Shown here: piece by piece, positions 1-10,215 of the stretch
Numbering within the stretch: the first letter of the stretch is position 1
Layout: every line of letters starts with the position of its first letter
Assembly (NCBI GenBank): GCA_029339505.1
Contig: JAQISU010000003.1
Span: 22,533,001 to 22,597,000, forward strand
DNA: 64,000 nt
Reading direction: 5' to 3'
Source of the DNA: Unio delphinus
Taxonomy: Eukaryota > Mollusca > Bivalvia > Unionida > Unionidae
Notes under the pieces: model-generated
Seen by the model: only the letters and a program-made list of their open reading frames with translations
Database searches by the model: none
Told to the model about the DNA's origin: nothing
Program-made: the position numbers and the translations under genes

Positions 1-1179
1 TGATCATATGTATGAATCAGATGAATATTGGTTACATGTCTTCGAATGTAGTGACACCATCGGTTATCCAGACTTTATTCCCTGCAAGCAGCTGTCTTTG
101 TATTCTTCTACTAGGTCACGTCAAACATAGAACAAATTGCCATAATTCATTACATGACCATTTTCTGCACACTGAATAATATCTCATATGTACACGACTA
201 AAATAAATTAATTGATCCTCATCCACTTTGATAGGATGGTTTCACGGTCCAATAAATTTCCGAGCAGCATCATATCTTCATTGTCTCATAAAACTTCATT
301 ACAAAACAATACAAAGGTCTATACTCGTTAATGTACAACCATTTAGCCGTTGTTGTTGTTGTTGTTGTACTGTTTAACGCCATTTTTCAGCACAAGATAG
401 GCTATACATGGCGGCCAGTGTTAATGGTGGAGGAAGAACCACCCTCAAAAGAACCACCGACGAACAAAAATCTACTGGCAAGCTTTCTCACGTACCCGCA
501 TTGGTCGATTTCGATACTCGAATCCACGCAGACAGAGTTGAGATGGCAGTGATACGTAACGAAGAGCGCTTTAGACAACACATGGCCACTCTAGGCCCCA
601 CGTTATGTAGTGCAAAACGTTGTAATTTACTCGATTTAAGACAGTGCAGTTTTCACTTCTGATGCATAACGCTACAATAGATACGTCATGGCCATACATA
701 AAACGTCAATGTCAGGACAATATGTTGATTATTCACAAGTCACATAAGACTTTATTATCCTATGTAAAGGAACGTCCTGTTAGAGTGTATCAATCATTTT
801 ATGTCGAAAATTGTAAGAAGGTGTGCTCTCTTTCCCTGTTAAATATCTTATTGTTAATCATAATGTAATATGTTCTCTCTTCTTTTCTACATCTAAAAAT
901 AAATGTAAAGAATGTGGTGTACAACATAATTTTACAAATTGCACTAAATAATTGAACATGTATAAATACAACCTATTGTATGGCGCTAAATAGCCTAAGT
1001 GTGCTATAACGCCGTTAAAAATCAAACAAGCAAACTAAATAATTGACGATTCTACATTATTTGTAATGCTTGAATCACAACTGACATAGATGGAAATATA
1101 TCTTTATATTTTGTGCAATAATTTAACGAAACTCATTAATTTTATCGTTAATGAAATACTTTTTTGCTCTTATTTTCAG
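1..1179. other. Mostly non-coding flank with one weak coding candidate
   Basis: No recognisable gene occupies this stretch. The only candidate is an 84-codon frame from the ATG at 408 to a stop at 662 on the plus strand. It starts MAASVNGGGRTTLKRT and has mixed, protein-like composition, but I recognise no family. It could be an upstream exon of the deaminase copy that follows, because a pyrimidine-rich 3' splice site lies at 1161-1179, but no matching donor was identified. A short (TTG)n tract at about 346-368 and AATAAA-like sequence near 897 are also present. Confidence 0.25.
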
Positions 1180-2418
1180 ACTGGCGATAAGGACAGAAAA
1201 TGTTTTCAGACGATGAATTGACATCCTATTTTAACATACACTTAAAGTATCGTGATGATGATGGTAAATATTGGAATCAACTGAAAAAATGAGAAGGCGC
1301 GCCTAAAGAAATATCTAATTGGCCACGAAAGACCATTCTTCATTTTTCGATGATTGTGGTTACTCAGGAATATTCGACAGTGGAATTGAGGCAGTGGCCA
1401 CAGGCTTGGGATATCGACCAGGAGAGTTACTACAACGTCCACATAGGCAAAGGGAGTTGCTACAAAGGTCACAAAGTCAGGGATATCGGACAGAAGAGTT
1501 GAGGCCCAGGCCGCAGACTTGGGGATATTGTTCAGGAGAGGTAATGCAAGGGCTACAAGCTTTGGCATGTCAACCAGAAAGGATGGTGCATAGACCGCAA
1601 TTTTTGGGATATCAATCAAAGGATTTCTTACATCGGTCACAATGTAGAGTATATCAGGAAGGAATGTTGATGCAAGCGCCACAACCTTTCTGAAAACCAG
1701 GCACGAGTGGCGATGCAGACGAGACAAGTTTTTGGATATTAGGCAGAGGAGGTGATGCGGTGGTAATGGATATCAACCCGAGGAACTTATGCAAAGGACC
1801 CAGGCTGCATCTTTCCTTCAGGTACTCACTTCACTTCATTAAAAGGGAAATTTAGGAGCAAACAGTTGCGTGAAGCTAACATGCTGGGAAACCATGCAGA
1901 ACATTTGTTGATAGATAAATTATATTTATACTTGTCAGTTTTGGAGAACGAACTAAAAATATTAAGAGACATCAATGGTCATTCGTTGAAAGTTAAGTTA
2001 GATCTTACGCAAAATTATTCGCCATGTAAGGAATGTGTGGCTAAAATAATAGAATTTCAAAGCATTTGTAGGAACAGATACCATTGTGATATAGACATTT
2101 CCATAACATTTGCTACATTTTATCAGTTTTACAAGTTTCACAGGTTTGATTATGGAGTGATCTATGAAGACTACAGGATTAAAGAAGGACTTGTCAATCT
2201 CCAGAAATGAGTACAATTATATTTTATCGATGACATGTTGAGAGAAAAAAATCAAAACTTTGCTGGTTGAGATATATGATATACCAGAGGAGACAATGAA
2301 AACGTGGCTTCAGGAACGAAAACTATGGGATGAATATTACATGAGAAAGATTAAAGATGAATCGAATATAGTTCTCTCTCCCTTCCTTCCGAACTTTTCT
2401 CTGTACAATTTGTTCTAA
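1180..2418 (+). pseudogene. AID/APOBEC-like cytidine deaminase, damaged copy 1
   Basis: This is a zinc-dependent cytidine deaminase of the AID/APOBEC-like group, predicted to deaminate cytosine in nucleic acid. A 3' splice site ends at 1179 and an ATG stands at 1200. The first 30 codons (containing DELTSYFNIHLKYRDDDG) resemble the first strand of copy 2 at 24.6-25.3 kb. The core frame holds HAE at 1893-1901 (zinc ligand and proton shuttle) and PCKEC at 2022-2036 (two zinc cysteines), followed by ISITFATFYQFY, again as in copy 2. Breaks: TGA at 1290 ends the first block; TGA just after residues NLQK at about 2208 interrupts an alignable C-terminus; a frame change at a run of A near 2247 leads to a tail ending at TAA 2416-2418, which overlaps an AATAAA. 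Identity as a deaminase is fairly sure. Whether it is dead, spliced around the breaks or mis-assembled is open. Confidence 0.72.
1409..1800 (+). repeat. 14-residue tandem repeat inside deaminase copy 1
   Basis: About eight degenerate units of roughly 42 bases follow each other, most starting GGATATC. In the plus frame they read as variants of GYQPEELLQRPQ. The same frame stays open from 1319 to 1693 despite many substitutions, then shifts for the last two units. Conservation of frame suggests translated repeats lying between the first strand and the HAE helix of the deaminase. Copy 2 lacks them. I do not recognise this repeat from another family. Confidence 0.6.
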
Positions 2419-2622
2419 TAAAGAGCAGTGGAAGCGGACATACTCGTAATAGTGGTGTCAGATTTACATCAATACAGACTAAAAAATTGTAGAATGTAAT
2501 TAATATGGAATATAAATGAGAAATCACTCTTTCGATTCGAAGCGGTTAAGCTGTCACCCATCTTGTGCATTAAAAACAACGCAGCCCTTGAACTGTGTCA
2601 CGTTCCTATGAATGTAAAATGA

Positions 2623-2814
2623 AGCAGCAGAGAGGGTGAACAGATCGAAACTATTTCAAGCAAACCGAAACTATTTCAAACAAAATCCTAAAGGATTTCA
2701 AACCGAAACCAATTCAGGTAGACAAAAACAAAGAGAAATGGTTTCGGTTTGTCACGCTATTGAGTCTCTGTCTCCAGACAGACCCAGCACTGATGGAGTT
2801 GTGGAGACGAATTG
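2623..2814. repeat. Terminal repeat of Maverick-like element A (left end)
   Basis: A 192-bp block beginning AGCAGCAGAGAGGGTGAACA is repeated at 18174-18440 in the same orientation, with diverged flanks on both sides, and a decayed relative lies at 34196-34345. It contains repeated units of the type CCGAAACTATTTCA and the complementary pair GAAACC/GGTTTC. It lies outside the left-most gene of element A. Mavericks normally end in inverted repeats beginning AG, which fits. No inverted partner of this copy was found, because the right end of A is replaced by the inverted element B. Confidence 0.5.
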
Positions 2815-3098
2815 AAAATCCTTTTAGAATTTCAACCGAACATTTGCTCAAGTCCGATACGATATCTTGATCTGGGGTCGTGCAAATTTATCGTTACAAA
2901 TCCATGTGGAATTGACTGAGCGTGACTAAAGAAATTTCTATTGAAATTATGATCCATATCACCGCCGCACCAAGTTTGCCAAATATTTCATAGTGTATGT
3001 GTGTCAACTCCATTAAATACAGCAAGAATATTGCAGTTATCTCTGCTCACTTTTGGTATTTGTGCGTATCGTTGAGTGACATATATCACGTCAGTATT
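2815..3098. other. Left non-coding strip of element A
   Basis: No gene is visible. From about 2850 the sequence can be aligned with 34500-34750 in element C (shared stretch GATACGATATCTTGATCT), which shows it belongs to the element rather than the host. Confidence 0.5.
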
Positions 3099-3494
3099 TT
3101 AATGCCTACCTCTGGAAAATATACTAGCGGGATTCTTTTGATTGTCTAACATGACATCATCATATACAGCTAAATTGTTAATATTTCCATCAATAACATC
3201 AATGATCGGTGTTTCCTCGATATCGGTTATAAACTCAATAATATCCTCATAGATTTCCGATTTTGCTTTCTCGTTAAAATCCTTTAACACCTCGTAAAAT
3301 CGCTGATCGTCTACACTCGGGGCTACTAAATACAACTTGTCCCATTTCATCCATCTCGTTATCAAATTAAGTAGCAATTGTGTCTTGCCACTTCCAGATG
3401 GTCCGATTATAATCATACGAATAGAATTTGGTAGCGCTGCATGATGCTTAACTGGTTCTCTTGTTTTTATCGCCTAAAAATCAATTACATTCAT
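3099..3494 (-). pseudogene. Packaging ATPase (FtsK/HerA, A32-like), element A
   Basis: This is the genome-packaging ATPase typical of Mavericks and related dsDNA viruses, which hydrolyses ATP to move DNA into the capsid. The P-loop reads GPSGSGKTQ near 3410 and a Walker B-like AVYDDVMLD lies about 75 residues further on. The likely original ATG is at 3494, where element C also starts this gene (35144); in A codon 7 is TAG (3474-3476) where C has TCG. From 3416 the frame is open to the stop at 3099. At about 132 codons it is short for the family, so the gene may be a minimal form. It is divergent from the PLA2 gene with 17 bp between start codons. Confidence 0.75.
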
Positions 3495-3511
3495 GTTATT
3501 ATAAATGAACT

Positions 3512-4028
3512 ATGGATCTGTATTGTGTGAAATGTAAGAAGCGTACTAGCACAAATGAATTGACAACACAACTATAAATAACACATCAGCACTTGCTGGT
3601 AAATGTGTACAATGTGGTACCAAACAATTTAGATTTGTTTCCCTTGATAAAATCAAGGATTTAAAGAAACCGAGGAGGTGATATTGCAGCCAAGTTAGTA
3701 AAATTACCAGGAACAACATGGGCAAAATATCCGGGAGAAAAAAAACCTTCCAGGGTATAGTTATTGTGGACCCGGGATCAGACTCGATATCCGACTCGAT
3801 GATCAAATCCAACCCCGACCCGGTGAATATCCAATAAACGCCATTGATAAGGCGTGTCATGCTCATGATGTTGCTTATAAAAGCAGCAATCTGCAGCACA
3901 GACATATCGCATATGTGAAATTAATTCATGCGTTGAATTCTATCACTGATAAATCCTTCAAAGAAAAGTTGGTTTCATGGTTGATAAAATCGGCGATGAA
4001 AAGTAAACTAATGCTGGGTGCTGTTAAT
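3512..4028 (+). pseudogene. Zinc-ribbon and phospholipase A2 virion protein, element A
   Basis: The predicted protein starts with a CxxC...CxxC ribbon (YCVKC at the N-terminus, CVQCG about 25 residues later). It then has a parvovirus-VP1-type secreted PLA2 domain. The calcium loop YCGPG is at 3762-3776 and the catalytic block DKACHAHDVAY at 3849-3878 contains the His-Asp pair and following Tyr. In parvoviruses this domain opens the endosomal membrane, and a virion role here is inferred. Frames change after the first ribbon (TAA at 3575) and again before YCGPG. The PLA2 frame itself is open from 3762 to about 4028. The integrase ATG follows at 4039. Confidence 0.7.
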
Positions 4029-4038
4029 TAATAACATC

Positions 4039-4985
4039 ATGGAATCTATTTATTATTCCTCAAGAGGATAATGGAGGGGTAAATCAGCAATCAGTAAACT
4101 CGCCAGCGCCGCAAAGGTGAAAAATACTACAGCAGCGGATTGGTTATCCAAACAGGCGATATGGCAAATGTATCTACCACCGTCTAAACAAATTAACTTC
4201 CCGCATTTTGATGTCCGCGTCCCTAATGAAGTTCATCAAGCTGATATATTATTTCTGCCGCATGATGGTGTTTACAAGTACGCGCTAACCGTAGTTGATG
4301 TTGCGAGTAGATACAAACAAGCAGAACCTCTAAAGACTTAATCATCAACCTCAGGTGGCTTCTGCATTTGAAAGGATTTGTCGTAGGGTTCCTCTGCATT
4401 GGCCAAATCTATTACAAGTTGATCCTGGCAGGGAATTTCAGGGTGTAGTGTTATCAACAATGAAGCATCATAATGTCACCATCAGACGAGAACATACTGC
4501 ACTACACCGCGATCAGGCAATTGTTGAACTATTTAATCGGACACATGCTTAGCGGTTCTTTGAATATCAATACGCGAAGGAATTTATTCAGGATAAACGA
4601 TCTCGTGAATGGGTCAAGATATTAACTGCTGTAATTACCTCGCTAAATAATGAGATTAATCAAACAATCAACATAAAACCTAACAACGCGATTTAAAAAA
4701 CAGTATATACTTGTAAAAACGCAAAATGATTTTTCAAAACAACCAATACTCGGCAATGTCACTGTTAGATATTTGTGTGAACCGGGAGAGCTTGAAGGCG
4801 GTAAAAAAAGTGCTACTGATCATATTTGGAGTGTCACTGCACATACAATATCTAGCATAACACGATCCACGGGTAGACCGCCAGTCTATAGGTTGGATTC
4901 AACTGCTCCTCTGCGAGGATTTACTCGTGAACGATTACAAGTGATACCCGAGGATACTCAATTACCGCCGCGTGGTCTTAACTAG
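4039..4985 (+). pseudogene. Retroviral-type (rve) integrase, element A
   Basis: This integrase inserts the element into the host genome. The start MESIYYSS at 4039 matches element C (35689). The core shows the first acidic residue in HQADILFL, then VVDVASRY, the second in LQVDPGREFQG (near 4400), and the glutamate region QAIVELFNR (near 4520), the usual DDE order. The C-terminal part (4773-4985) contains GELEGGKK and ends RGLN. Breaks: TAA in the N-terminal zinc region (about 4069), a frame change near 4345, stops around 4550-4770. Its 3' end overlaps the convergent HNH-like frame by a few bases. Confidence 0.8.
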
Positions 4986-5179
4986 CACCTCTGCGTCTGT
5001 TACACTCAAGACAAGTCAGCATCACATTATCTCTGGTATGACCAACACTGCTATTCTTTCTGTCTACGGTAAATTGGCTGTGGTCTTTATCCGACCAACA
5101 CCAACGCATTATACGATTACAACTCGCGCAGTGATTATTCTGTTGTTGTTTTAGTGTAATTATAAATTCGGCATCAATA
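4978..5179 (-). pseudogene. HNH-like C-terminal domain next to helicase, element A
   Basis: Reading leftward, a cysteine-pair motif NNHCASC is followed after about 35 residues by GHTRDNVMLTCLECNRRR, the arrangement of a beta-beta-alpha metal (HNH-type) nuclease or structural zinc domain. It ends at a TAA whose complement is 4978-4980, inside the end of the convergent integrase. It lies in the +1 frame relative to the helicase end just upstream. The same offset is seen in element C (36641-36871). It is probably a tail of the polymerase-helicase protein. There is no ATG of its own. Confidence 0.5.
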
Positions 5180-6240
5180 TCAAATTTTGTTATTTTCTAT
5201 CCTGTTGTTTATAACCACAGAGTTTTTTCTGATGATGTCATCGCTGACAATATCACTGATTGTGGTGTCATCAGCATCTGAAACAACTCTTCGAAGTTGA
5301 TTTATTCTTCGTATTCTGGACACTGCTAAGTACACTAAATTCGACCACTCGATGCGGTCATCTACAATCCAAACAATCGTATCGGATATAGTCAATCCCT
5401 GCGAAGAATGTAACGTCGCTGCGCATCCTAGCTTTCATGGGGATTTTTATCAGCACGCAATGCATCTTCGATAACACTGATATTAACTAACACAATATCA
5501 TTTAATACGAGAATCTACTTCTCACTTTGTCCTGGAATATCAACTTCAATATTTTGTCTTCGTGTATCCTTGGGTCTATAACACAGTAGCACTGGAAGTG
5601 TTGCAAATTTTTCTTTGTGTGTGTTATATAACTTCATCTGATGTGTGTCTCTGACTCTCTGTCTACTTGACACTATCAAATCGTTTGGTCACCAGGCTTT
5701 CCGAAAAACTTTTAATGGGGTTGCCGAAAGCATTTCACGTGCTATTTCACATTGGATTCTATCCGGTTGTAATCTAATTAGTTTCTTGAACTCGCGTAAT
5801 TGTTTATCAAGTGATCTATGATTGGTATTAATTTCTTCATAATAGTCAACAAAATTCTTCAGGCAATTATGTGGGGACAAACCGACAAATGGTGGTGGTT
5901 GACCATGATCGCCACACTTTATCACTTTTGTATTCGCTAGCAATAACAACTCGAGAAACCTTTGTAATACATCTAACGACACTGTGCATATCTCATCCCA
6001 AATAATGACTTCAGGAATATATTTCTCGCCCATTCGATCAGGAGTCCATTCGTCACCTTTCCATCGAAAGAAACTGTGATAAGTGCAAGCATTAATTCCT
6101 CGCTGTTTCATCTCTCTGGCAAGTCTGTGTGTTGGTGTTTGCACAGTTATGTTTGATTTCCCTCGAAAAAATTCGATTGCACGAGTCGTCTTCCCTGACC
6201 CACCACAGCCGTTTAAGTAACTGGCTTTTTATCTGCATAT
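5180..6240 (-). pseudogene. Superfamily 1 helicase domain, element A
   Basis: This is a DNA helicase of the Pif1/RecD-like SF1 type, placed directly after the DNA polymerase. Walker A GCGGSGKTT lies at about 6187-6210, a Walker B-like IIWDE near 6000, a CGDxxQPPP motif near 5910, and the C-terminal VVYLAVSRIRR-type motif region near 5310-5340 (here LVYLAVSRIRR). The gene is broken by several stops and frameshifts, including TAA just before Walker A, where element B has a histidine codon. Function would be unwinding during protein-primed replication. Confidence 0.75.
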
Positions 6241-8429
6241 TGGATCGAATATCGAAGGTGCATTAGATAGTTCTGATATCTGATTATTTTTCAAGTAATT
6301 GTTTTCAATTGTAACATCTACTGATTTTGAGTAATCATGAAGTATTTCCTTTTTAATTCTCCATGATCCACAAGTCTCGTCGGAATTTGTGAATTCGGCC
6401 ACTGCTTCTTTATGTTTTATATCTATATAAAATGAATCAGTGGCGACTCTAACCGCGGTGTAAGGAAATCTATTTATCATCGAAAGTAAATTAATTGAAA
6501 CAGAAGCCAGCATAGACGCCCTTAACTACTTATACTCAGGATTTTCTCCATCTGTGTAAGTAACAATTGTACCTAATTTGGTTCCATCCGACAAGAAAGC
6601 GTCTTTACGATCGACATATATACCCTTAGATGTTGCATCTGCGATTATAAAATCGTATTCAACATCATCTATAATTAATCGCGAAGAATATCGTTTGTGG
6701 TCGTATTTTCCACCCTGTGTGAATTTACCAATTATTCTTCTACCGAGATCTTTTGCGTGTTTATTTCTAACTTCAACGATTTCTTTGGACTATTTCACGA
6801 TATATTCTTCGTCTAGATTAGGAAATTGTTTTTTGTTTGCAGTGATTATACTATCCAGACTATCGGGTTGTGGTAACCAGACTTCAGTTTGTTTTCGATA
6901 TGACATACTTGCTTCACTGACAATCAGCGATATCAGCATTTTAGAATCAATCATATACCGTAATAACACTATTGGCATCCAGTGTTTTTCAGAGATGTGT
7001 CTACCAAACCAAACATTAAAACACGGATGAAGTCCTTTAGCCTATTCAAGTGATACCACAGGAGCGAATCCGATTAAATTAAAATCGGGCAGTGGTCCAT
7101 TAATCGCAACACGGGTCATCTCGTGTGTGGGATGTCCAAATCTTTTGAAGTACTCAGAACACTCGCCATACCCAAGAACACTTCCCGGATAAGACGCAAT
7201 CATATCAACCGAAATAATGTTTTCAGGGTCGTATTTTGTATTCCATAATCCACCATGGCCATATTCCACGTAGCTTGATTCGATATCTGAGAGAAATTCC
7301 GCGCGTGTTGGTTTCCATAGATTTCTCTTTCTCGTATAATGAGTTGCAACTGACGGTATTGTAAAACAGTTTGTCAGTAATTGTTCGTCGTAATCCGTTA
7401 AAAACCACTATCTAGTTTTTTCATCTTGTTGTGGAGGGCTTCAGTAAGGTATATTTCGCCGTTGGGTCTTACAAATTGATCAAATTTACCCTCTTCGTCT
7501 TCAAAACTGTGAAGTAACCACACTGACACAGGATCGTTTTTACTTAACTAGTAAATAAAATCAAATAAATTTCCCCCAGAGTTCTCTACGCGTAGATATT
7601 TTATGGTTCTATCCCGCGCAAATATTGTTACCGCAGGTGTCCACGCGTGTTCATTATGGTCAATAATTTTGATTGGAACTCCAATTGATTTATATTTCGA
7701 TTCGTGTAATACCTCTCCTGTTATCGTCATTACGGGTTTGGGGAATCTTAATGATGTTTCTAATTTGGCTATATCTTGAATTGTTGCTCCGTTATCCTTC
7801 ACTGTTGATCCTCATTCATTTATTTTTTTTGTCTTAGATCCGTCAATTTGTTTCCACGCAACGCATTTGTAAAATGCTCTATTATTCGTTCTGCTACACA
7901 ATTTATTCTTGACGAAGTCAACGGTGACAATTTCATGGATTTATATTTTTCAATACTTGGTTTATCATTTATCGGATAGATTCCATAAGCAGCCGCGGTT
8001 ACAGGATAGGATCTCTCGTAATACGGTTTATCAATCCCAGTCTGAATTCCTGGTTTGGAATCCTAACTCACAGTGACAGTTCTCTTATTTTTGAGGATGG
8101 GTTTAAATTTGTCGCGTATAATCCAATTTCCCGTTTCTGAGCGGATAATGAATTTCACTCTAAAAAAATACTTTTTCTTCTCAAGATGTGAGATTATAAC
8201 TGCTGCTCTTTCGTCGTTCATGGTAGCATCAACACTACCATCAATTCGAAATGTTGACCAACAAGTGAGATGCTCCATCGCGTTTGAATTCATTAAAACC
8301 ATCATGGATTCTACCCAACATGCTTCTATCACTTATTAAACCCTTTGGTATATCAGTGGAGACTCTATCGAGATTGAATTCAACATTTTTCCAAGGCGCA
8401 ATTTTCGATAATCTCTCGAACTCCTCCAT
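6241..8429 (-). pseudogene. Family B DNA polymerase (protein-primed type), element A
   Basis: This is the replicative polymerase of Maverick-like elements. The start is an ATG at 8429 after an AT-rich leader. Motif A reads DMIASYPGS at 7206-7180 and motif C reads ATDS at 6444-6433, with neighbouring VRV and FYID; the region between matches the copy in element B. The frame is split over at least six pieces (8429-8241, 8332-8063, 7802-7548, 7408-7042, 6978-6790, 6513-6241), so it cannot be translated as it stands. It runs on into the helicase without a gap, which suggests a polymerase-helicase fusion. Confidence 0.75.
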
Positions 8430-8564
8430 ATTATAATTAAAACAAGTATTTAAATAAGGAATTTATTATATAATGCATCAATGCAAATGGCTTATGATAG
8501 GATCAGTAGCCGCTTGTAACAAATCATGCAGAAATTAATTCTGCTGATATCATTTACAAAGAGT

Positions 8565-8814
8565 ACGTCGTGAGAGTTTTGGGCCCTTACATTGCATACG
8601 ATGTGTGGTAGGTGTGCGTCGTAAGTCTCAGTTATGTCTGAATTGTGGTGGTAAGCGATACAGAAAGCTAAAGCGTTATTATGATAAACGAGTCAAGGAC
8701 TCCATCAAAGATTCCACCAAAGATTCCATCAAAGATTCCGACTCTGACTCTGTCAAGGTTGAAATCATAAGAACACCTCAAGACTGCATTGATAGATTCT
8801 CAAGTAATAATTAA
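8565..8814 (+). pseudogene. Small zinc-ribbon protein with KDS repeats, element A
   Basis: A CGRC motif at about 8600 and a CLNCGG motif at about 8637 look like the two halves of a zinc ribbon, but they lie in different frames, so one frameshift separates them. Downstream residues show a short tandem repeat (DSIKDSTKDSIKDS) and the frame ends at 8814. The family is unknown. Possible roles are DNA binding or transcription of the element. It is the first rightward gene after the polymerase start. Confidence 0.4.
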
Positions 8815-8853
8815 ACCAAATAATGAATTAGACAAATAATACTATAGTATATA

Positions 8854-9337
8854 AATGAACCAAGAATTTCAACCACATCCCATGATTACCAATTTTGAAG
8901 CAAGGTATTGTCAGACACTGCAGGCTGAAGAAATCAGTCGGTTTTGATAATAATCAGGGATATTTGATGTCTAGTGTTGGAAGAAAAAAATATCACTGTC
9001 ACAGAATCGTCTATGAGATATTTAACGGATTGATCAAGGATGGTCTTGTTATTGATCCTATCGATGGATGTCCTCAAAAAAACAGACTGGATAATTTACG
9101 AGCTATAACAAAAGTGAAAACACTAAACGAGGAGGGACTGGAAAACGCTCAAAAAATGCGAAACCTAAAAAATCATTCAATACAGCAACTAACAAAGAAA
9201 GAGCATTTCAATCAATGAATGAAGCTGGAAAGTATTTCGATATTTGTATACCCTCAGTACGAAAAGTAGCAGAACGAATATATCAATCAGCGATTTCCAA
9301 GAGAACCGGACATAGAATTCGATTCATTTACATCTGA
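8854..9337 (+). pseudogene. HNH nuclease with NUMOD1-like tail, element A
   Basis: The ATG at 8854 follows a TATA-like leader (TATATAA). The central block HRIVYEIFNG followed by VIDPIDG and NRLDNLRAIT matches an HNH_3-type homing nuclease, as in phage and giant-virus free-standing nucleases. The tail (from about 9208) with EAGKYFDICIPSV and SKRTGHRIRF fits a NUMOD1 DNA-binding helix. Frame changes occur near 8900 and 9190. The first catalytic histidine position of the HNH block is proline here (CCT), so activity is doubtful even without the frameshifts. Confidence 0.62.
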
Positions 9338-10215
9338 ATTATTATATATAACACCAAGGGAATAACTAGTGTGGGCTTGAGTGTATACGGTTTTGAAACA
9401 ACGATAACTCTTTTGTTGTAATCACGTATCTCAATGGGATTTTTTGATGACTCATATTCCGACTGAATGGCTTTTTCGTGTTGGTTTGACTAGAATATTT
9501 ATAATTTTGTCTACGATTTTTAATTATAGTGAAATCTACGATTTCCATCTACGATTGATATACGATTTTTATATAGAATTCGTTAAATTCTTTACGACGA
9601 ATACAGCAGTTTAGCTATAGATCGTATTCAAAATTACAGACTTGTATATTACGAGGCCCAGCGTTCGAATATCGTGGCAGGCATTATTGTCAACGGTACC
9701 GATCGGAAGGTTTTTCTATATAATTGGGGCTTTAAGCCATTCGAAATTCAAACCGTGAAACTACCATACGTCACACACCGTCACACGGTGTGAATGTGTT
9801 TTTGCATTCAACCGGAAGTGATTTTGTTGGGGGTATGGTGGTTTCAGTTTGAATGTAGAACAGCTCCATGTGTGCATGTGATGTGTGTATATCATTGTAA
9901 ATACCATATCATTTCATTGTAAATAGCATTATGTATATACCTGTAAGTACCATGTATATATCTATATATAAATGTGACGTTCACCATGCATACCTTCTTG
10001 GAGTTTTAACCCGTTATTTGACGGTTTGCAAGTATGTGTATATGCAGGTACCTGTATAGACAGGTATGCGCTTACTCACCTAGAACGAATTTGTATGAGT
10101 TGAAATTCTGTAGACAGGTAAGATAGTATTCGGTGATTTATCACAACTCACAATTATGAACAGAGTGTCGGAGGTGGGTTTTCACTTACAATTTAGATCG
10201 TATATTATATTTATA
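9338..10215. other. Central non-coding block of element A
   Basis: No gene is visible in about 880 bp. It separates the replication genes from the structural genes. It holds an imperfect palindrome at 9746-9854 and, near 10060-10080, a GCGCTTACTCACCT motif that recurs inverted at 15833-15880 in element B. Confidence 0.5.
9746..9854. promoter_or_regulatory. Large imperfect palindrome with nested hairpin
   Basis: The 24-base arm at 9746-9769 pairs with 9833-9854 with one mismatch and a two-base gap. A second perfect 8-base hairpin (CACACCGT, loop CAC, ACGGTGTG) lies at 9774-9792. A cruciform-forming site between two gene blocks could be a replication or regulatory site, or a small fold-back insertion. 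Confidence 0.45.

Noticed and set aside
1242..1727. 161-codon frame on the minus strand
   Set aside because: It is the shadow of the 14-residue repeat on the plus strand; its apparent repeats come from the same DNA units.
2208..2210. TGA as selenocysteine codon in deaminase copy 1
   Set aside because: No selenocysteine is known at this position in the family and a second frameshift follows; a nonsense change is simpler.
3546..3905. 119-codon minus-strand frame with hydrophobic residues
   Set aside because: It is antisense to the PLA2 motifs on the plus strand.
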